From contig NZ_QVLS01000007.1 in assembly GCF_003417535.1 (NCBI RefSeq), positions 186,001 through 250,000 on the forward strand: a stretch of 64,000 nucleotides of DNA. The letters run 5' to 3'. The notes beneath the pieces were generated by a model. That model saw only the letters and a program-made list of their open reading frames with translations. It was not told the DNA's origin and did not search any database. The number at the start of each line of letters is the position of its first letter. Within the stretch, counting starts at the first letter, position 1. Of this stretch, positions 43,719-54,050 are shown in pieces. The DNA comes from Hydrogenophaga borbori. Its GTDB lineage: Bacteria; Pseudomonadota; Gammaproteobacteria; Burkholderiales; Burkholderiaceae_C. Position numbers and translations under genes: made by a program.

Positions 43719-44369
43719 TCAGCCGTTGAGGGTGTGGGCCAGCCAGGGCTTGGTGGCCAGGCGCTGCGCTTCGTAGGCGGCGATCTTGTCCTTGTGGCGC
43801 AGGGTCAGGCCGATGTCGTCCAGGCCGTTGAGCAGGCAGTACTTGCGAAAGGGCTGCACGTCGAACGGGATTTCCTGGCCATTGGGTTCCACGACCACCT
43901 GGCGCTCCAGGTCGATGGTGAGTTCGTAGCCGGGGAAGGCGGCGACTTCGTCGAACAGGCGCGCGACCGTGGCTTCGGGCAGCACGATGGGCAGCAGGCC
44001 GTTCTTGAAGCAGTTGTTGAAGAAGATGTCGGCGTAGCTGGGCGCGATCAGTGCGCGAAAGCCGTACTGGTCGATGGCCCAGGGCGCATGCTCGCGGCTG
44101 GAGCCGCAGCCGAAGTTCTTGCGCGCCAGCAGCACCGAAGCGCCCGCGTAGCGCGGCTGGTTGAGCACGAAGTCGGGGTTGGGCTTGCGCACGGCCGGGT
44201 CCTGGCCGGGCTCGCCCTTGTCGAGGTAGCGCCACTCATCGAACAGGTTGGGGCCGAAGCCCGTCTTGCGGATCGACTTGAGGAACTGCTTGGGAATGAT
44301 CGCGTCGGTGTCGACGTTCTCGCGGTCCATCGGGGCGACCAGCCCCTTGTGGAGGGTGAACTTCTGCAT
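43719..44369 (-). CDS. leuD: 3-isopropylmalate dehydratase small subunit
   Basis: Small subunit (216 aa) that completes isopropylmalate isomerase with LeuC. The ATG at 44369 gives the usual [33 protein letters not shown] start. The swivel-domain motif [13 protein letters not shown] and the [13 protein letters not shown] block are present. A small entericidin gene separates it from leuC. Confidence 0.96.
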   Translation of the reverse strand: MQKFTLHKGLVAPMDRENVDTDAIIPKQFLKSIRKTGFGPNLFDEWRYLDKGEPGQDPAVRKPNPDFVLNQPRYAGASVLLARKNFGCGSSREHAPWAIDQYGFRALIAPSYADIFFNNCFKNGLLPIVLPEATVARLFDEVAAFPGYELTIDLERQVVVEPNGQEIPFDVQPFRKYCLLNGLDDIGLTLRHKDKIAAYEAQRLATKPWLAHTLNG

Positions 44370-44380
44370 GTCGATGGCGC

Positions 44381-44575
44381 TTACTTGGAGATGTCCTGGA
44401 TTTTTTCGCCGGCTTTCTCGATGCCGCGGCCCGTGGCCTGACCGGCTTTCTCGATGCCGCGCCCGGTGGCTTGGCCGGCTTCCTTGGCGTCTGCCTTGAC
44501 GCCCTGCCAGGTGTTGCATGCCGCCAGCGAGAGCGACAGCGTCAGCGCGGTGACCATCCAGAGAGGGGATTTCAT
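44381..44575 (-). CDS. Entericidin A/B-family small lipoprotein with internal repeat
   Basis: Lipoprotein of 64 aa. A signal peptide ends in a lipobox LAAC (around 17-20), followed by [18 protein letters not shown]. The mature part contains a duplicated 11-residue unit [11 protein letters not shown]. Entericidin-type proteins are membrane lipoproteins with toxin/antidote-like homologues in enterobacteria. Many Burkholderiales carry such a gene between leuC and leuD, but its role there is unclear. Confidence 0.88.
   Translation of the reverse strand: MKSPLWMVTALTLSLSLAACNTWQGVKADAKEAGQATGRGIEKAGQATGRGIEKAGEKIQDISK
44408..44473 (-). repeat. 33-bp tandem duplication in the entericidin gene
   Basis: Two nearly identical 33-bp units (44408-44440 and 44441-44473) encode the duplicated [15 protein letters not shown] segment. 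A partial third copy begins at about 44474. Confidence 0.8.
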
Positions 44576-44600
44576 GCGGGTCTCCTGAAGTTGCGGTGGG

Positions 44601-46022
44601 TCAGGCGAGGGTGCGCACGTCCACGAAATGGCCGTGCACCGCGGCCGCGGCCGCCATGGCCGGCGACACGAGGTGGGTGCGGCCACCAGCGCCCTGGCGG
44701 CCTTCGAAGTTGCGGTTGCTGGTGGAGGCGCAGCGCTCGCCGGGCTCCAGGCGGTCGGCGTTCATGGCCAGGCACATGCTGCAGCCCGGCTCGCGCCATT
44801 CGAAGCCGGCGGCCTTGAAGATCTCGTGCAGGCCTTCGCGTTCGGCCTGTGCCTTCACCAGGCCGGAACCCGGCACCACCATCGCCAGCCGCACGTTCTT
44901 GGCGACCTTCTGGCCCAGCTTCTTGACCATGGCCGCGGCCTCGCGCATGTCCTCGATGCGGCTGTTGGTGCACGAGCCGATGAACACCTTGTCGACGAAG
45001 ATGTCGTTCAGGGGCTTGCCGGGCTCCAGGCCCATGTACTGCAGCGCGCGCTCGATGGCGCCGCGCTTGCTGGCGTCCTTTTCCTTGTCGGGGTCGGGCA
45101 CGCGGGCGTCGATGCCCAGCACCATCTCGGGCGAGGTGCCCCAGGTGACCTGCGGCACGATCTTCGTGGCGTCGAGTTCGACCACGGTGTCGAACGTCGC
45201 GTCGGGGTCCGAGTGCAGGCTGCGCCAGTAGGCGACGGCCTGGTCCCATTCCACGCCATTGGGCGAGAGCGGGCGGCCCTTGAGGTAGTCGATGGTCTTG
45301 TCGTCCACGGCCACCAGGCCGGCGCGCGCGCCGGCCTCGATGGCCATGTTGCACACGGTCATGCGGCCTTCCATCGACAGCGCGCGGATGGCGCTGCCGG
45401 CGAACTCGATGGTGTAGCCCGTGCCGCCTGCCGTGCCGATGCGCCCGATGATGGCCAGCACGATGTCCTTGGCGGTGACGCCCTTGGCCAACTGGCCTTC
45501 CACCTTGATCAGCAGGTTCTTGGCCTTCTTGGCCAGCAGGGTCTGCGTGGCCAGCACATGCTCGACTTCGCTGGTGCCGATGCCGTGCGCCAGCGCGCCG
45601 AAGGCGCCGTGCGTGCTGGTGTGCGAGTCGCCGCAGACGACCGTCATGCCGGGCAGTGTGGCGCCGTTCTCGGGGCCGATCACGTGCACGATGCCTTGCC
45701 GCTGCGACAGGAAGGGGAAGAACGCGGCCGCGCCGAACTCGGCGATGTTGGCGTCCAGCGTGGTGATCTGTTCCTTGCTGATCGGGTCGGCGATGCCGGC
45801 GTAGCCACGCTCCCAGCCGGTGGTGGGCGTGTTGTGGTCGGCCGTGGCGACGACCGAGCTCACGCGCCAGACCTTGCGGCCGGCCTGGCGCAGGCCTTCG
45901 TAGGCCTGGGGGCTGGTCACCTCGTGCACGAGGTGGCGGTCGATGTAGAGGACGGCGGTGCCGTCTTCCTCGGTGTGGACGACGTGTTCGTCCCAGATCT
46001 TGTCGTAGAGCGTGCGTCCCAT
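44601..46022 (-). CDS. leuC: 3-isopropylmalate dehydratase large subunit
   Basis: Aconitase-family [4Fe-4S] enzyme of 473 aa in leucine synthesis. The cluster cysteines lie in [10 protein letters not shown] and [11 protein letters not shown], and the early cysteine in [12 protein letters not shown]. The ATG at 46022 gives the standard [14 protein letters not shown] start; a GTG four codons upstream is an alternative. A -10-like CTAAAATG stands about 40 bp upstream on the minus strand, after a strong terminator of gltA. Confidence 0.97.
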   Translation of the reverse strand: MGRTLYDKIWDEHVVHTEEDGTAVLYIDRHLVHEVTSPQAYEGLRQAGRKVWRVSSVVATADHNTPTTGWERGYAGIADPISKEQITTLDANIAEFGAAAFFPFLSQRQGIVHVIGPENGATLPGMTVVCGDSHTSTHGAFGALAHGIGTSEVEHVLATQTLLAKKAKNLLIKVEGQLAKGVTAKDIVLAIIGRIGTAGGTGYTIEFAGSAIRALSMEGRMTVCNMAIEAGARAGLVAVDDKTIDYLKGRPLSPNGVEWDQAVAYWRSLHSDPDATFDTVVELDATKIVPQVTWGTSPEMVLGIDARVPDPDKEKDASKRGAIERALQYMGLEPGKPLNDIFVDKVFIGSCTNSRIEDMREAAAMVKKLGQKVAKNVRLAMVVPGSGLVKAQAEREGLHEIFKAAGFEWREPGCSMCLAMNADRLEPGERCASTSNRNFEGRQGAGGRTHLVSPAMAAAAAVHGHFVDVRTLA

Positions 46023-46074
46023 GGCTTGTCTCACAGGGCCTCTGTGGGCCGGGCAAACATTTTAGGCGTCGGAG

Positions 46075-46116
46075 CGAAAAAAGACGCCCGCCGCGGCTGG
46101 ATGCCGCGGCGGGCGC
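46075..46116 (-). terminator. Intrinsic terminator after gltA
   Basis: On the minus strand GCGCCCGCCGCGGC pairs with GCCGCGGCGGGCG(T)C around ATCCA and is followed by TTTTTT. It separates the sdh-gltA operon from leuC. Confidence 0.9.
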
Positions 46117-46146
46117 AGGGTCAGGTGAAGGGGCGCGGGGGCCGCG

Positions 46147-47454
46147 TCACTTCTTGACGCCGGGCACGTCGCGGCGCGGCGAGCCGGTGAACAGCTGGCG
46201 CGGGCGGCCGATCTTGTACTCGGGGTCGCTGATCATTTCGTTGAGTTGCGCGATCCAGCCCACGGTGCGGGCCAGCGCGAAGATGCCGGTGAAGAGGTTG
46301 ACCGGAATGCCGATGGCGCGCTGCACGATGCCCGAGTAGAAGTCCACGTTCGGGTAGAGCTTGCGCTGCACGAAGTAGTCGTCTTCCAGGGCGATCTTCT
46401 CGAGCTGCTTGGCCAGCTTGAACAGCGGGTCGTTGCCCAGGCCCAGCTCTTCCAGCACCTCGTTGCAGGTTTCCTGCATGAGCTTGGCGCGCGGGTCGTA
46501 GTTCTTGTACACGCGGTGACCAAAGCCCATGAGCTTGACGCCGGAGTTCTTGTCCTTGACCTTCTCCATGAACTCGCCGACCTTGGCCACGCCGCCGTTG
46601 CGCTGGATGTCTTCCAGCATGTTCAGGCAGGCCTCGTTGGCGCCGCCGTGGGCGGGGCCCCAGAGGCAGGCCACGCCGGCCGCGATGGCGGCGAAGGGGT
46701 TGGTCCCCGAGGAGCCGCACAGGCGCACGGTGGAGGTGGAGGCGTTCTGCTCGTGGTCGGCGTGCAGGATGAAGATGCGGTCGAGCGCGCGCTCGAGCAC
46801 CGGGTTGACCTTGTAGTCCTCGCAGGGCACGCCGAACATCATGCGCAGGAAGTTGCCGGCGTAGGACAGCTCGTTGCGCGGGTACATGTAGGGTTGGCCG
46901 ACGCCGTACTTGTAGGCCATGGCCACCAGCGTGGGCATCTTGGCGATCAGGCGGATGGCCGCGATCTCGCGATGCTGCGGGTTATTGATGTCGGTGCTGT
47001 CGTGATAGAAGGCCGACAGGCCGCCCACCAGGCCCGTGAGCACGGCCATGGGGTGCGCGTCGCGGCGGAAGCCGCGCAGGAAGAACTGCATCTGCTCGTT
47101 GACCATGGTGTGGTTGGTCACGAGCTTGTGGAAATCGGTGCGCTGCTTCTCGTCGGGCAGCTCGCCGTTGAGCAACAGGAAGCAGACGTCGAGGTAGTCG
47201 CAGTGCGTGGCGAGCTGTTCGATGGGATAGCCGCGGTACAGCAGCTCGCCCTTGTCGCCGTCGATGTAGGTGATGGCCGACTGGCACGAGGCGGTGGACA
47301 GGAAACCCGGGTCATACGTGAACATGCCCGTCTGCGCGTACAGCTTGCGGATGTCGATGACGTCCGGGCCGATGCTGCCGCCGTAGACCGGCAGTTCGAC
47401 GCTGGGGCTGCCGTTGGAGAACGTCAGGGTGGCTTTGTTGTCGACGAGTTTCAT
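46147..47454 (-). CDS. gltA: Citrate synthase
   Basis: Type II hexameric citrate synthase of 435 aa, first TCA-cycle enzyme. The N-terminal [14 protein letters not shown] and the catalytic histidine regions AYHDSTD-like [26 protein letters not shown], and [15 protein letters not shown] are characteristic, with the catalytic aspartate in the [10 protein letters not shown] block. Its start overlaps the sdhE stop by 4 bp. It is the last gene of the sdhC-sdhD-sdhA-sdhB-sdhE-gltA unit. Confidence 0.98.
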   Translation of the reverse strand: MKLVDNKATLTFSNGSPSVELPVYGGSIGPDVIDIRKLYAQTGMFTYDPGFLSTASCQSAITYIDGDKGELLYRGYPIEQLATHCDYLDVCFLLLNGELPDEKQRTDFHKLVTNHTMVNEQMQFFLRGFRRDAHPMAVLTGLVGGLSAFYHDSTDINNPQHREIAAIRLIAKMPTLVAMAYKYGVGQPYMYPRNELSYAGNFLRMMFGVPCEDYKVNPVLERALDRIFILHADHEQNASTSTVRLCGSSGTNPFAAIAAGVACLWGPAHGGANEACLNMLEDIQRNGGVAKVGEFMEKVKDKNSGVKLMGFGHRVYKNYDPRAKLMQETCNEVLEELGLGNDPLFKLAKQLEKIALEDDYFVQRKLYPNVDFYSGIVQRAIGIPVNLFTGIFALARTVGWIAQLNEMISDPEYKIGRPRQLFTGSPRRDVPGVKK

Positions 47455-47762
47455 GCGGATTCCTCGGGTGATGGAGTGGAGCGGGCGGCGCGCAGCAAGG
47501 CAAGCACTTGCGTCACGTCGTCGCGGTCGATGGCCCCTTCGGGGGGCTTGCGGCCGAGCAGCAGATCGAGCAGGTCGTTGTCCGACAGCTCCATCAGCTG
47601 GCCCAAGGCATCGGCCTGTCGCACCGTCAGCTGGTGGGCATGGCGGGCGAAAAAGCGCTCGATGAACAGGTCGTTCTCGAGCAGTCCACGGCGGCACCGC
47701 CAGCGCAGCTTGCTGAGGCTGCGCTCGTCGAGCAGGTCGTCAACGGCGGCGGTGGCGTGCAT
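47451..47762 (-). CDS. sdhE: Succinate dehydrogenase assembly factor SdhE
   Basis: Small FAD-assembly factor of 103 aa needed for covalent flavinylation of SdhA. The signature [19 protein letters not shown] (RGxxE) is clear at about 22-40. It lies between sdhB and gltA, with a 4-bp overlap with gltA and a 23-bp gap to sdhB. Confidence 0.95.
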   Translation of the reverse strand: MHATAAVDDLLDERSLSKLRWRCRRGLLENDLFIERFFARHAHQLTVRQADALGQLMELSDNDLLDLLLGRKPPEGAIDRDDVTQVLALLRAARSTPSPEESA

Positions 47763-47785
47763 GGCGGGTGGGACGGCGGGCGCGC

Positions 47786-48487
47786 TCAGACGGCGCGCAG
47801 CACCATCATTTCCTTGATCTTGCCGATGGCCTTGGTGGGGTTCAGGCCCTTGGGGCAGACATCGACGCAGTTCATGATGGTGTGGCAGCGGAACAGGCGG
47901 TACGGGTCCTCGAGGTTGTCGAGGCGCTCGCTCGTGGCCTGGTCGCGGCTGTCGGCGATGAAGCGGTAGGCCTGCAGCAGACCGGCGGGGCCGACGAACT
48001 TGTCCGGGTTCCACCAGAAGCTCGGGCAGCTGGTGGAGCAGCTCGCGCACAGGATGCATTCATACAGGCCGTTGAGCTCTTCGCGCTCCTCGGGCGACTG
48101 CAGGCGCTCCTTCTCCGGGGGGATGCTCTCGTTGACCAGGTAGGGCTTGATGCTGTGGTACTGCTTGAAGAACAGCGTCATGTCGACGATCAGGTCGCGC
48201 ACCACCGGCAGGCCGGGCAGGGGCTTCAACACGATGTCGCCCTTGAGCGTGTTCATGTTGGTCAGGCAGGCCAGGCCGTTCTTGCCGTTGATGTTCATCG
48301 CGTCCGACCCGCAGACGCCTTCGCGGCAGGAGCGGCGGAACGAGATGGACGGGTCCACGGCCTTGAGCTTCATCAGCGCGTCGAGCAGCATGCGCTCGTG
48401 GCCGTCCAGTTCGACCTGGATGGTCTGCATGTACGGCTTGGCGTCCTTCTCGGGGTCGTAGCGGTAGATCTTGAATGTGCGAAGCAT
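47786..48487 (-). CDS. sdhB: Succinate dehydrogenase iron-sulfur subunit
   Basis: Complex II subunit of 233 aa carrying three iron-sulfur clusters. The [2Fe-2S] ligands are in CREGVCGSDAMNINGKNGLAC-like residues about 57-77, and the [4Fe-4S] and [3Fe-4S] ligands in CILCASCSTSC and CHTIMNCVDVCPKGLNP. It is 22 bp from sdhA. The stretch CPKGLNPTKAIGKIKEM is conserved. Confidence 0.98.
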   Translation of the reverse strand: MLRTFKIYRYDPEKDAKPYMQTIQVELDGHERMLLDALMKLKAVDPSISFRRSCREGVCGSDAMNINGKNGLACLTNMNTLKGDIVLKPLPGLPVVRDLIVDMTLFFKQYHSIKPYLVNESIPPEKERLQSPEEREELNGLYECILCASCSTSCPSFWWNPDKFVGPAGLLQAYRFIADSRDQATSERLDNLEDPYRLFRCHTIMNCVDVCPKGLNPTKAIGKIKEMMVLRAV

Positions 48488-48509
48488 GTGGGGCTCTCCG
48501 GGGGCGTGC

Positions 48510-50315
48510 TCAGAACGTGCGAACCTTGGGCGGCACGGATTCGACGGTCAGCGGCTTGAGGTTCACCGGTTTGTAGCTCAGCGAGTTGTCCGCGCTGTGC
48601 CACAAGGTGTGCTTCATCCACTCGGCGTCGTTGCGGCCCAGCGGGAACTGCGGATCGTCGGCGGGGCGCTCGTAGTCGTACACGGTGTGCGCGCCGCGGC
48701 ACTCGCGGCGGGCGGCGGCCGAGGTCATGGTCGCCTGGGCGCACTCGATCAGGTTTTCCACTTCCAGCGCTTCGATGCGCGCGGTGTTGAAGACCTTGGA
48801 CTTGTCCTTGAGCTCGATCTTGCCCACGCGCTCGCGCATGGCGTTGATCTTCTGCACGCCCTCGTCCATGCCGGCCTGGGTGCGGAACACGCCAGCGTGC
48901 TGCTGCATGGCCGAGCGCATGTCGTTGGCAACGTCCTGCGCGTACTCGCCGCTGGTGGTGGCGTCCAGGCGGGCCAGGCGCGAGAGCGTGCGGTCGGCGC
49001 CGTCCTTGGGCACCGGCTTGAAGCCCTTGTTCTTGTCGTTGTACTGGACGATGTGGTTGCCGGCCGCGCGGCCGAACACCAGCAGGTCGAGCAGCGAGTT
49101 GGTGCCCAGGCGGTTGGCGCCGTGCACGCTCACGCAGGAGCATTCGCCCACCGCGTACAGGCCGTTGACCACCTTCTGGCCGCCCGCGCCGTCGGGCACG
49201 ACGACCTGGCCATTGACGTTGGTCGGGATGCCGCCCATCTGGTAGTGGATGGTGGGCACGACAGGGATCGGCTCGCGCGTGATGTCCACGTTGGCGAAGT
49301 TCACACCGATCTCGTAGACCGACGGCAGGCGCTTGTGGATGGTGTCGGCGCTGAGGTAGCTGAAGTTCAGCATGACGTAGTCCTTGTTGGGACCACAGCC
49401 ACGGCCTTCCTTGATTTCCTGGTCCATGCAGCGCGAGACGAAGTCGCGCGGCGCCAGGTCCTTGAGCGTCGGGGCGTAGCGCTCCATGAAGCGCTCGCCC
49501 TCGGAGTTGACCAGGAAGGCGCCTTCGCCTCGGCAGCCTTCGGTCAGCAGCACGCCCGCGCCGGCCACGCCGGTGGGGTGGAACTGCCAGAACTCCATGT
49601 CCTGCAGCGGGATGCCCGCGCGCGCGGCCATGCCCAGGCCGTCGCCGGTGTTGATGAAGGCGTTGGTGGAGGCCGCGAAGATGCGGCCGGCGCCGCCGGT
49701 GGCCAGCAGCGTGGTCTTGGCCTCGAGCAGGTAGACGTCGCCCGTTTCCATTTCGAGCGCGGTCACGCCCACCACGTCGCCCTCGGCGTCGCGCACCAGG
49801 TCAAGCGCCATCCACTCCACGAAGAAGGTGGTGCGAGCGGCCACGTTCTGCTGGTACAGGGTGTGCAGCATGGCGTGGCCGGTGCGGTCGGCCGCGGCGC
49901 AGGCGCGCGGCACGGCCTTCTCGCCGTAGTTGGCCGTATGGCCGCCGAAGGGGCGCTGGTAGATGGTGCCGTCGGGGTTGCGGTCGAACGGCATGCCCAT
50001 GTGCTCGAGCTCGTACACCACCTTGGGCGCTTCGCGGCACATGAACTCGATCGCGTCCTGGTCGCCGAGCCAGTCGGAGCCCTTGATCGTGTCGTAGAAG
50101 TGGTAGTGCCAGTTGTCCTCGCTCATGTTGCCCAGCGAGGCGCCGATGCCGCCTTGCGCGGCCACGGTGTGCGAGCGGGTGGGGAAGACCTTGGACAGCA
50201 CGGCCACCTTGAGGCCGGCGCGCGCCAGTTGCAGCGAGGCGCGCATGCCGGAGCCGCCGGCGCCGACGATGACGACGTCGAACTGGCGCTTGAGAAGGGA
50301 TGCAGAGGCGGTCAT
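48510..50315 (-). CDS. sdhA: Succinate dehydrogenase flavoprotein subunit
   Basis: Catalytic complex II subunit of 601 aa, succinate to fumarate. The FAD motif [18 protein letters not shown] is at the N-terminus, the histidine that binds FAD covalently lies in [13 protein letters not shown], and the catalytic arginine region is [18 protein letters not shown]. The C-terminal REARGAH-like block ([19 protein letters not shown]) is standard. It overlaps neither neighbour and lies 4 bp after sdhD. Confidence 0.98.
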   Translation of the reverse strand: MTASASLLKRQFDVVIVGAGGSGMRASLQLARAGLKVAVLSKVFPTRSHTVAAQGGIGASLGNMSEDNWHYHFYDTIKGSDWLGDQDAIEFMCREAPKVVYELEHMGMPFDRNPDGTIYQRPFGGHTANYGEKAVPRACAAADRTGHAMLHTLYQQNVAARTTFFVEWMALDLVRDAEGDVVGVTALEMETGDVYLLEAKTTLLATGGAGRIFAASTNAFINTGDGLGMAARAGIPLQDMEFWQFHPTGVAGAGVLLTEGCRGEGAFLVNSEGERFMERYAPTLKDLAPRDFVSRCMDQEIKEGRGCGPNKDYVMLNFSYLSADTIHKRLPSVYEIGVNFANVDITREPIPVVPTIHYQMGGIPTNVNGQVVVPDGAGGQKVVNGLYAVGECSCVSVHGANRLGTNSLLDLLVFGRAAGNHIVQYNDKNKGFKPVPKDGADRTLSRLARLDATTSGEYAQDVANDMRSAMQQHAGVFRTQAGMDEGVQKINAMRERVGKIELKDKSKVFNTARIEALEVENLIECAQATMTSAAARRECRGAHTVYDYERPADDPQFPLGRNDAEWMKHTLWHSADNSLSYKPVNLKPLTVESVPPKVRTF

Positions 50316-50319
50316 GGCG

Positions 50320-50685
50320 TCAGAGTCTCCAGAGAACTTGAACGGCCCAGCCCAGGCAAGCCAGGAGCCAGACCAGGGTGAACACGTGCAGCACCAGGCG
50401 CAGGCCGGCGGGTTTGACGTAGTCCATCCAGATGTCGCGCACGCCGACCCAGGCGTGGTAGGCCAGCGCAATGAAGACGGCGAAGGTCAGGGCCTTCATC
50501 CACTGCGCGGCGAAGATCGCGGCCCAGCTGTCGTAGCCGAGCGGGCCGCTGGTGAACAGCACCTTCACCAGCAGCACGATGGTGAACAGGGCCATGAGGG
50601 CGGCGGTGATGCGCTGGGCGAGCCAGTCGCGCGCGCCGTAGTGGGCGCCGGTGACGACGCGCTTGGAACCGTAGTTGACGGACAT
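50320..50685 (-). CDS. sdhD: Succinate dehydrogenase membrane anchor subunit
   Basis: Quinone-binding membrane anchor of 121 aa with three TM helices (about 24-44, 59-80, 95-117). The start [22 protein letters not shown] carries conserved Arg and Ser-type positions, and the haem-ligand histidine lies in [15 protein letters not shown]. It lies 20 bp after sdhC. Confidence 0.95.
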   Translation of the reverse strand: MSVNYGSKRVVTGAHYGARDWLAQRITAALMALFTIVLLVKVLFTSGPLGYDSWAAIFAAQWMKALTFAVFIALAYHAWVGVRDIWMDYVKPAGLRLVLHVFTLVWLLACLGWAVQVLWRL

Positions 50686-50705
50686 GGTGTAGGACCTCCC
50701 GGCGA

Positions 50706-51137
50706 TCAGTACAGGCCGAACAGCTTGGCGCCCAGCACCACGGTCAGGCCGATGCTCAGCACCAGGGTGACCACGGCGGAGGTCTTGCCGAACTGCTTGC
50801 TCACGGCGTCGTGGCTCACGTCCATCCAGAGGTGGCGCAGGCCGGCGATGAAGTGGTGCAGGTAGGCCCAGATGAGCGCCAGCACCACGAGCTTGAGCAG
50901 CCAGCCCGGCAGCCAGCCGCCGCCGGCGAAGGCGCTGGCGAAGCGCTCGAAGGAAATTTCGGACGACACCGAGGTGTCGAACAGCCAGACGATCAGGGGC
51001 AGGAGCAGGAACATCAGCAGGCCGCTGACGCGGTGCAGGATCGATACCCAGCCGGCCGCGGGCAGGCGGTAGGTGGTCAGGTCCTTGAACGCGTTGATGT
51101 TGCGGAACTCAGGCCGCTTGCGGGTCAACTCGGGCAT
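50706..51137 (-). CDS. sdhC: Succinate dehydrogenase cytochrome b556 subunit
   Basis: Membrane anchor of 143 aa with three TM helices. The ATG at 51137 gives the start PELTRKRPEFRNINAF. The SILHRVSGLLMFLLLP helix and the haem-ligand region YLHHFIAGLRHLWMD are diagnostic. It is the first gene of the sdh operon; the upstream 159-bp gap to the GntR regulator should hold the promoter. Confidence 0.95.
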   Translation of the reverse strand: MPELTRKRPEFRNINAFKDLTTYRLPAAGWVSILHRVSGLLMFLLLPLIVWLFDTSVSSEISFERFASAFAGGGWLPGWLLKLVVLALIWAYLHHFIAGLRHLWMDVSHDAVSKQFGKTSAVVTLVLSIGLTVVLGAKLFGLY

Positions 51138-51296
51138 GGGAAGGGCTTTCGTGGGGAAGGCTCTCGGGCGGGGAGAGGGATGTAACCCATTGGTAACCGG
51201 GGTCACCGGGGCGGGCAAATTCTATTGCAATGCACCAAGCGATGGACTAAGCCGGGCCCGCTATGCCCGACTGCGCCGTGGTGGTGCGCGGCGGAA

Positions 51297-52073
51297 TCAG
51301 CTCAATTCATTGCGGTAGTGCCGGGCGTCGGTGCGGTACAGGCCGCGCCGCAGTTCCATGGGCGTGTCGTTGTAGGTATAGGACAGGCGCTCCACGCTGA
51401 GCAGCGGGTGGCCCTCGGGAACGCTCAGGCGCTGGGCGGCGTCGGCGTCGGCCGCCACCGCCTTGATTTTTTCGGCCGCGCGCACCATGCGCACGCCGAA
51501 GCGCGATTCGAACAGCGCGTACATCGGGCCGGTGTCGCTGGCCAGGGTGTCGAGCGTGAGGCCCTTGAACGGCCCGCCGGGCAGCCAGATTTCCTCCAGG
51601 ATGGCCGGCGTGCCGCCGAAGGCCAGCACGCGGCGCACCTGCAGCACGGCGTCGCCGCTGCGCAGGCCCAGCGGGCGCGCCACCTCGGCGGGGGCGCGCA
51701 GGCGGCGGCAGTCGATGATGCGGCGCTCGGCCGGGCCCTGGTCGTCCAGCGTGCCTTGGTCGGGCAGCAGGCGCAGGAAGCGGAACTGGATGTGCTGCTC
51801 GGCGTGCGTGGCAACGAAGGTGCCCTTGCCCTGGCGGCGCACCAGCAGGTTGTCGGTGGCGAGTTCGTCGATGGCCTTGCGCACCGTGCCCTGGCTCACG
51901 CGAAAACGCGCCGCGAGTTCGAACTCGCTCGGGATCATGTCGCCGGGTTTCCACTCACCGGCCTGCAGGCTGCGCAGGATCAGCCCTTTGATCTGCTGGT
52001 ACAGCGGGCTGAACGCCGGCGCAAGGGCGTCGGGGTCCGGGCTGGGGTCGGGGGAGGTGGGCGTGGTGGCCAT
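51297..52073 (-). CDS. GntR-family regulator with UTRA domain, probable TCA-cycle regulator
   Basis: HutC-type regulator of about 258 aa. The winged helix covers about 22-88 (SPLYQQIKGLILRSLQAGEWKPGDMIPSEFELAARFRVSQGTVRKAIDELA pattern), and the ligand-binding UTRA domain covers about 105-255. ATGs at 52097 and 52112 are alternative starts. It sits upstream of the sdh-gltA operon and is divergent from mdh, with a palindrome in between. I recall similar regulators being called SdhR in comparative regulon work; that name is not proven here. Confidence 0.88.
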   Translation of the reverse strand: MATTPTSPDPSPDPDALAPAFSPLYQQIKGLILRSLQAGEWKPGDMIPSEFELAARFRVSQGTVRKAIDELATDNLLVRRQGKGTFVATHAEQHIQFRFLRLLPDQGTLDDQGPAERRIIDCRRLRAPAEVARPLGLRSGDAVLQVRRVLAFGGTPAILEEIWLPGGPFKGLTLDTLASDTGPMYALFESRFGVRMVRAAEKIKAVAADADAAQRLSVPEGHPLLSVERLSYTYNDTPMELRRGLYRTDARHYRNELS

Positions 52074-52113
52074 GGGAGGGCGTGGTGGCGCCAACATGGG
52101 GTGTCGAATCATA

Positions 52114-52134
52114 TCTTATATAAGACATAAGACA
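52114..52134. promoter_or_regulatory. Palindromic operator TCTTATATAAGA with tandem TAAGACA
   Basis: TCTTATATAAGA (52114-52125) is a perfect 12-bp palindrome. The half-site TAAGACA is repeated immediately (52121-52127 and 52128-52134). It lies between the GntR/UTRA regulator and mdh and is the likely autoregulatory site and possible control of mdh. Confidence 0.7.
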
Positions 52135-52271
52135 AATTGACCGCCTAGGGTTCACCCGGGTAAACTCGCCGACCGTCACCCGACCCGCCCAGCCCGCCCG
52201 CCACGCCTTGTCGGCGGGCACCGGCGCCTGCGGCTGCCACGCTTTCCAACCCCATCCCTGGAGTCTTCACC

Positions 52272-53258
52272 ATGACCAAGAAGCCCGTTCGCGTCGCCGT
52301 CACCGGCGCCGCCGGCCAGATCGGCTACGCCCTGCTGTTTCGCATCGCCTCCGGCGAAATGCTCGGCAAGGACCAGCCCGTGATCCTGCAACTGCTGGAG
52401 ATTCCGGACGAGAAGGCCCAGAAGGCGCTCAAGGGCGTGATGATGGAACTGGAAGACTGCGCCTTCCCGCTGCTGGCCGGCATGGAAGCCCACAGCGACC
52501 CGATGACCGCCTTCAAGGACACCGACTACGCCCTGCTCGTGGGCGCGCGCCCGCGCGGCCCCGGCATGGAGCGCGCCGACCTGCTGGCCGCCAACGCCCA
52601 GATCTTCACTGCCCAGGGCAAGGCCCTGAACGCCGTGGCCAGCCGCAACGTGAAGGTGCTGGTGGTCGGCAACCCCGCCAACACCAACGCCTACATCGCC
52701 ATGAAGAGCGCGCCGGACCTGCCGCGCGAGAACTTCACCGCCATGCTGCGCCTGGACCACAACCGCGCGGCCAGCCAGATCGCCGCCAAGACCGGTGGCA
52801 AGGTCGGCGAGATCCAGAAGCTCACCGTGTGGGGCAACCACTCGCCCACCATGTACGCCGACTACCGCTTCGCCACCATCGGCGGCAAGGCCGTCAAGGA
52901 CCTGATCAACGACCAGGTCTGGAACGAAACCGTGTTCCTGCCCACCGTGGGCAAGCGCGGCGCCGCCATCATCGAAGCGCGCGGCCTGTCTTCGGCGGCC
53001 TCGGCCGCCAACGCCGCCATCGACCACATGCGCGACTGGGCCCTGGGCTCCAATGGCCAGTGGGTCACCATGGGCGTGCCCTCCAATGGCGAGTACGGCA
53101 TCCCCAAAGACGTGGTGTTCGGCTTCCCGGTCACCACCGAAGGCGGCAAGTACAAGATCGTCGAAGGCCTGGCCATCGACGAATTCAGCCAGAAGTGCAT
53201 CGACAAGACCCTGGCCGAGCTGCAGGGCGAGCAGGACGGCGTCAAGCACCTCCTGTAA
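52272..53258 (+). CDS. mdh: Malate dehydrogenase
   Basis: NAD-dependent TCA enzyme of 328 aa. The N-terminal [18 protein letters not shown] is the NAD fold, the active-site histidine region is [16 protein letters not shown], and the arginine-rich substrate loop is [15 protein letters not shown]. It is divergent from the GntR regulator and begins a TCA-related run that continues with tam, a lyase-like gene and acnB. Confidence 0.97.
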   Translation: MTKKPVRVAVTGAAGQIGYALLFRIASGEMLGKDQPVILQLLEIPDEKAQKALKGVMMELEDCAFPLLAGMEAHSDPMTAFKDTDYALLVGARPRGPGMERADLLAANAQIFTAQGKALNAVASRNVKVLVVGNPANTNAYIAMKSAPDLPRENFTAMLRLDHNRAASQIAAKTGGKVGEIQKLTVWGNHSPTMYADYRFATIGGKAVKDLINDQVWNETVFLPTVGKRGAAIIEARGLSSAASAANAAIDHMRDWALGSNGQWVTMGVPSNGEYGIPKDVVFGFPVTTEGGKYKIVEGLAIDEFSQKCIDKTLAELQGEQDGVKHLL

Positions 53259-53273
53259 TTCCCACCGCGCACG

Positions 53274-54050
53274 ATGGCCGACTGGAACCCCGCGCTGTAC
53301 AGCCGCTACGAGGACGAACGCACCCGTCCCGCGCGCGAGCTGCTGGCGCGCGTTCCGCTGGCCACGCCGCGTGGGGTGGTGGACCTGGGCTGCGGCCCGG
53401 GCAATTCCACCGAGCTGCTGGTGCAGCGTTTCCCCGATGCCCGCGTGACGGGCATCGACAATTCCCCCGCCATGCTCGAGAGCGCGCGCCAGCGCCTGCC
53501 GGGCGTGGCCTTTTCCCTGGCCGACATCGCCAGCTGGCGGCCCGAGGGCGCGCCCGACCTCATCTACGCCAACGCCGCCCTGCAATGGGTGCCCGGGCAT
53601 GAGGCGCTGTTTCCCCGCCTGTTCGCGCTGCTGGCGCCGGGCGGTGTGCTCGCGGTGCAGATGCCGGACAACCTCGACGAGCCCAGCCACCGCCTGATGC
53701 GCGAGACCGCGGCCCAGCCGCGCTTCGCCGCGGCCATCGGCGACGCCAGCCGAGTGCGTGAACCGCGCCGACCCATCGCCAGCTACTACGACCTGCTTGC
53801 CGGGGACGCCGAGCGGGTGGACGCCTGGCACACGGTCTACCAGCACCGCATGGACTCGGCCGCCGCCATCGTCGAGTGGGTCAGCGCCACGGGGCTGCGG
53901 CCCTTCATCGATCCGCTGCAAGAGCACCAGCGCGCGGACTTCCTGGCCGACTACCAGGGCCGCGTGGCCGCCGCCTACCCCACCCGCGCCGACGGCCGAC
54001 GGCTGCTGGCCTTCCCGCGCCTCTTCCTCGTGGCGCAGCGCCCGTCATGA
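53274..54050 (+). CDS. tam: Trans-aconitate 2-methyltransferase
   Basis: SAM-dependent enzyme of 258 aa that methylates trans-aconitate, an inhibitor of aconitase that arises spontaneously from cis-aconitate. The start [26 protein letters not shown] is family-typical. The SAM motif [15 protein letters not shown] (about 35-49) and [15 protein letters not shown] follow. Its place between mdh and acnB fits a role in protecting aconitase. It overlaps the next gene by 4 bp. Confidence 0.93.
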   Translation: MADWNPALYSRYEDERTRPARELLARVPLATPRGVVDLGCGPGNSTELLVQRFPDARVTGIDNSPAMLESARQRLPGVAFSLADIASWRPEGAPDLIYANAALQWVPGHEALFPRLFALLAPGGVLAVQMPDNLDEPSHRLMRETAAQPRFAAAIGDASRVREPRRPIASYYDLLAGDAERVDAWHTVYQHRMDSAAAIVEWVSATGLRPFIDPLQEHQRADFLADYQGRVAAAYPTRADGRRLLAFPRLFLVAQRPS

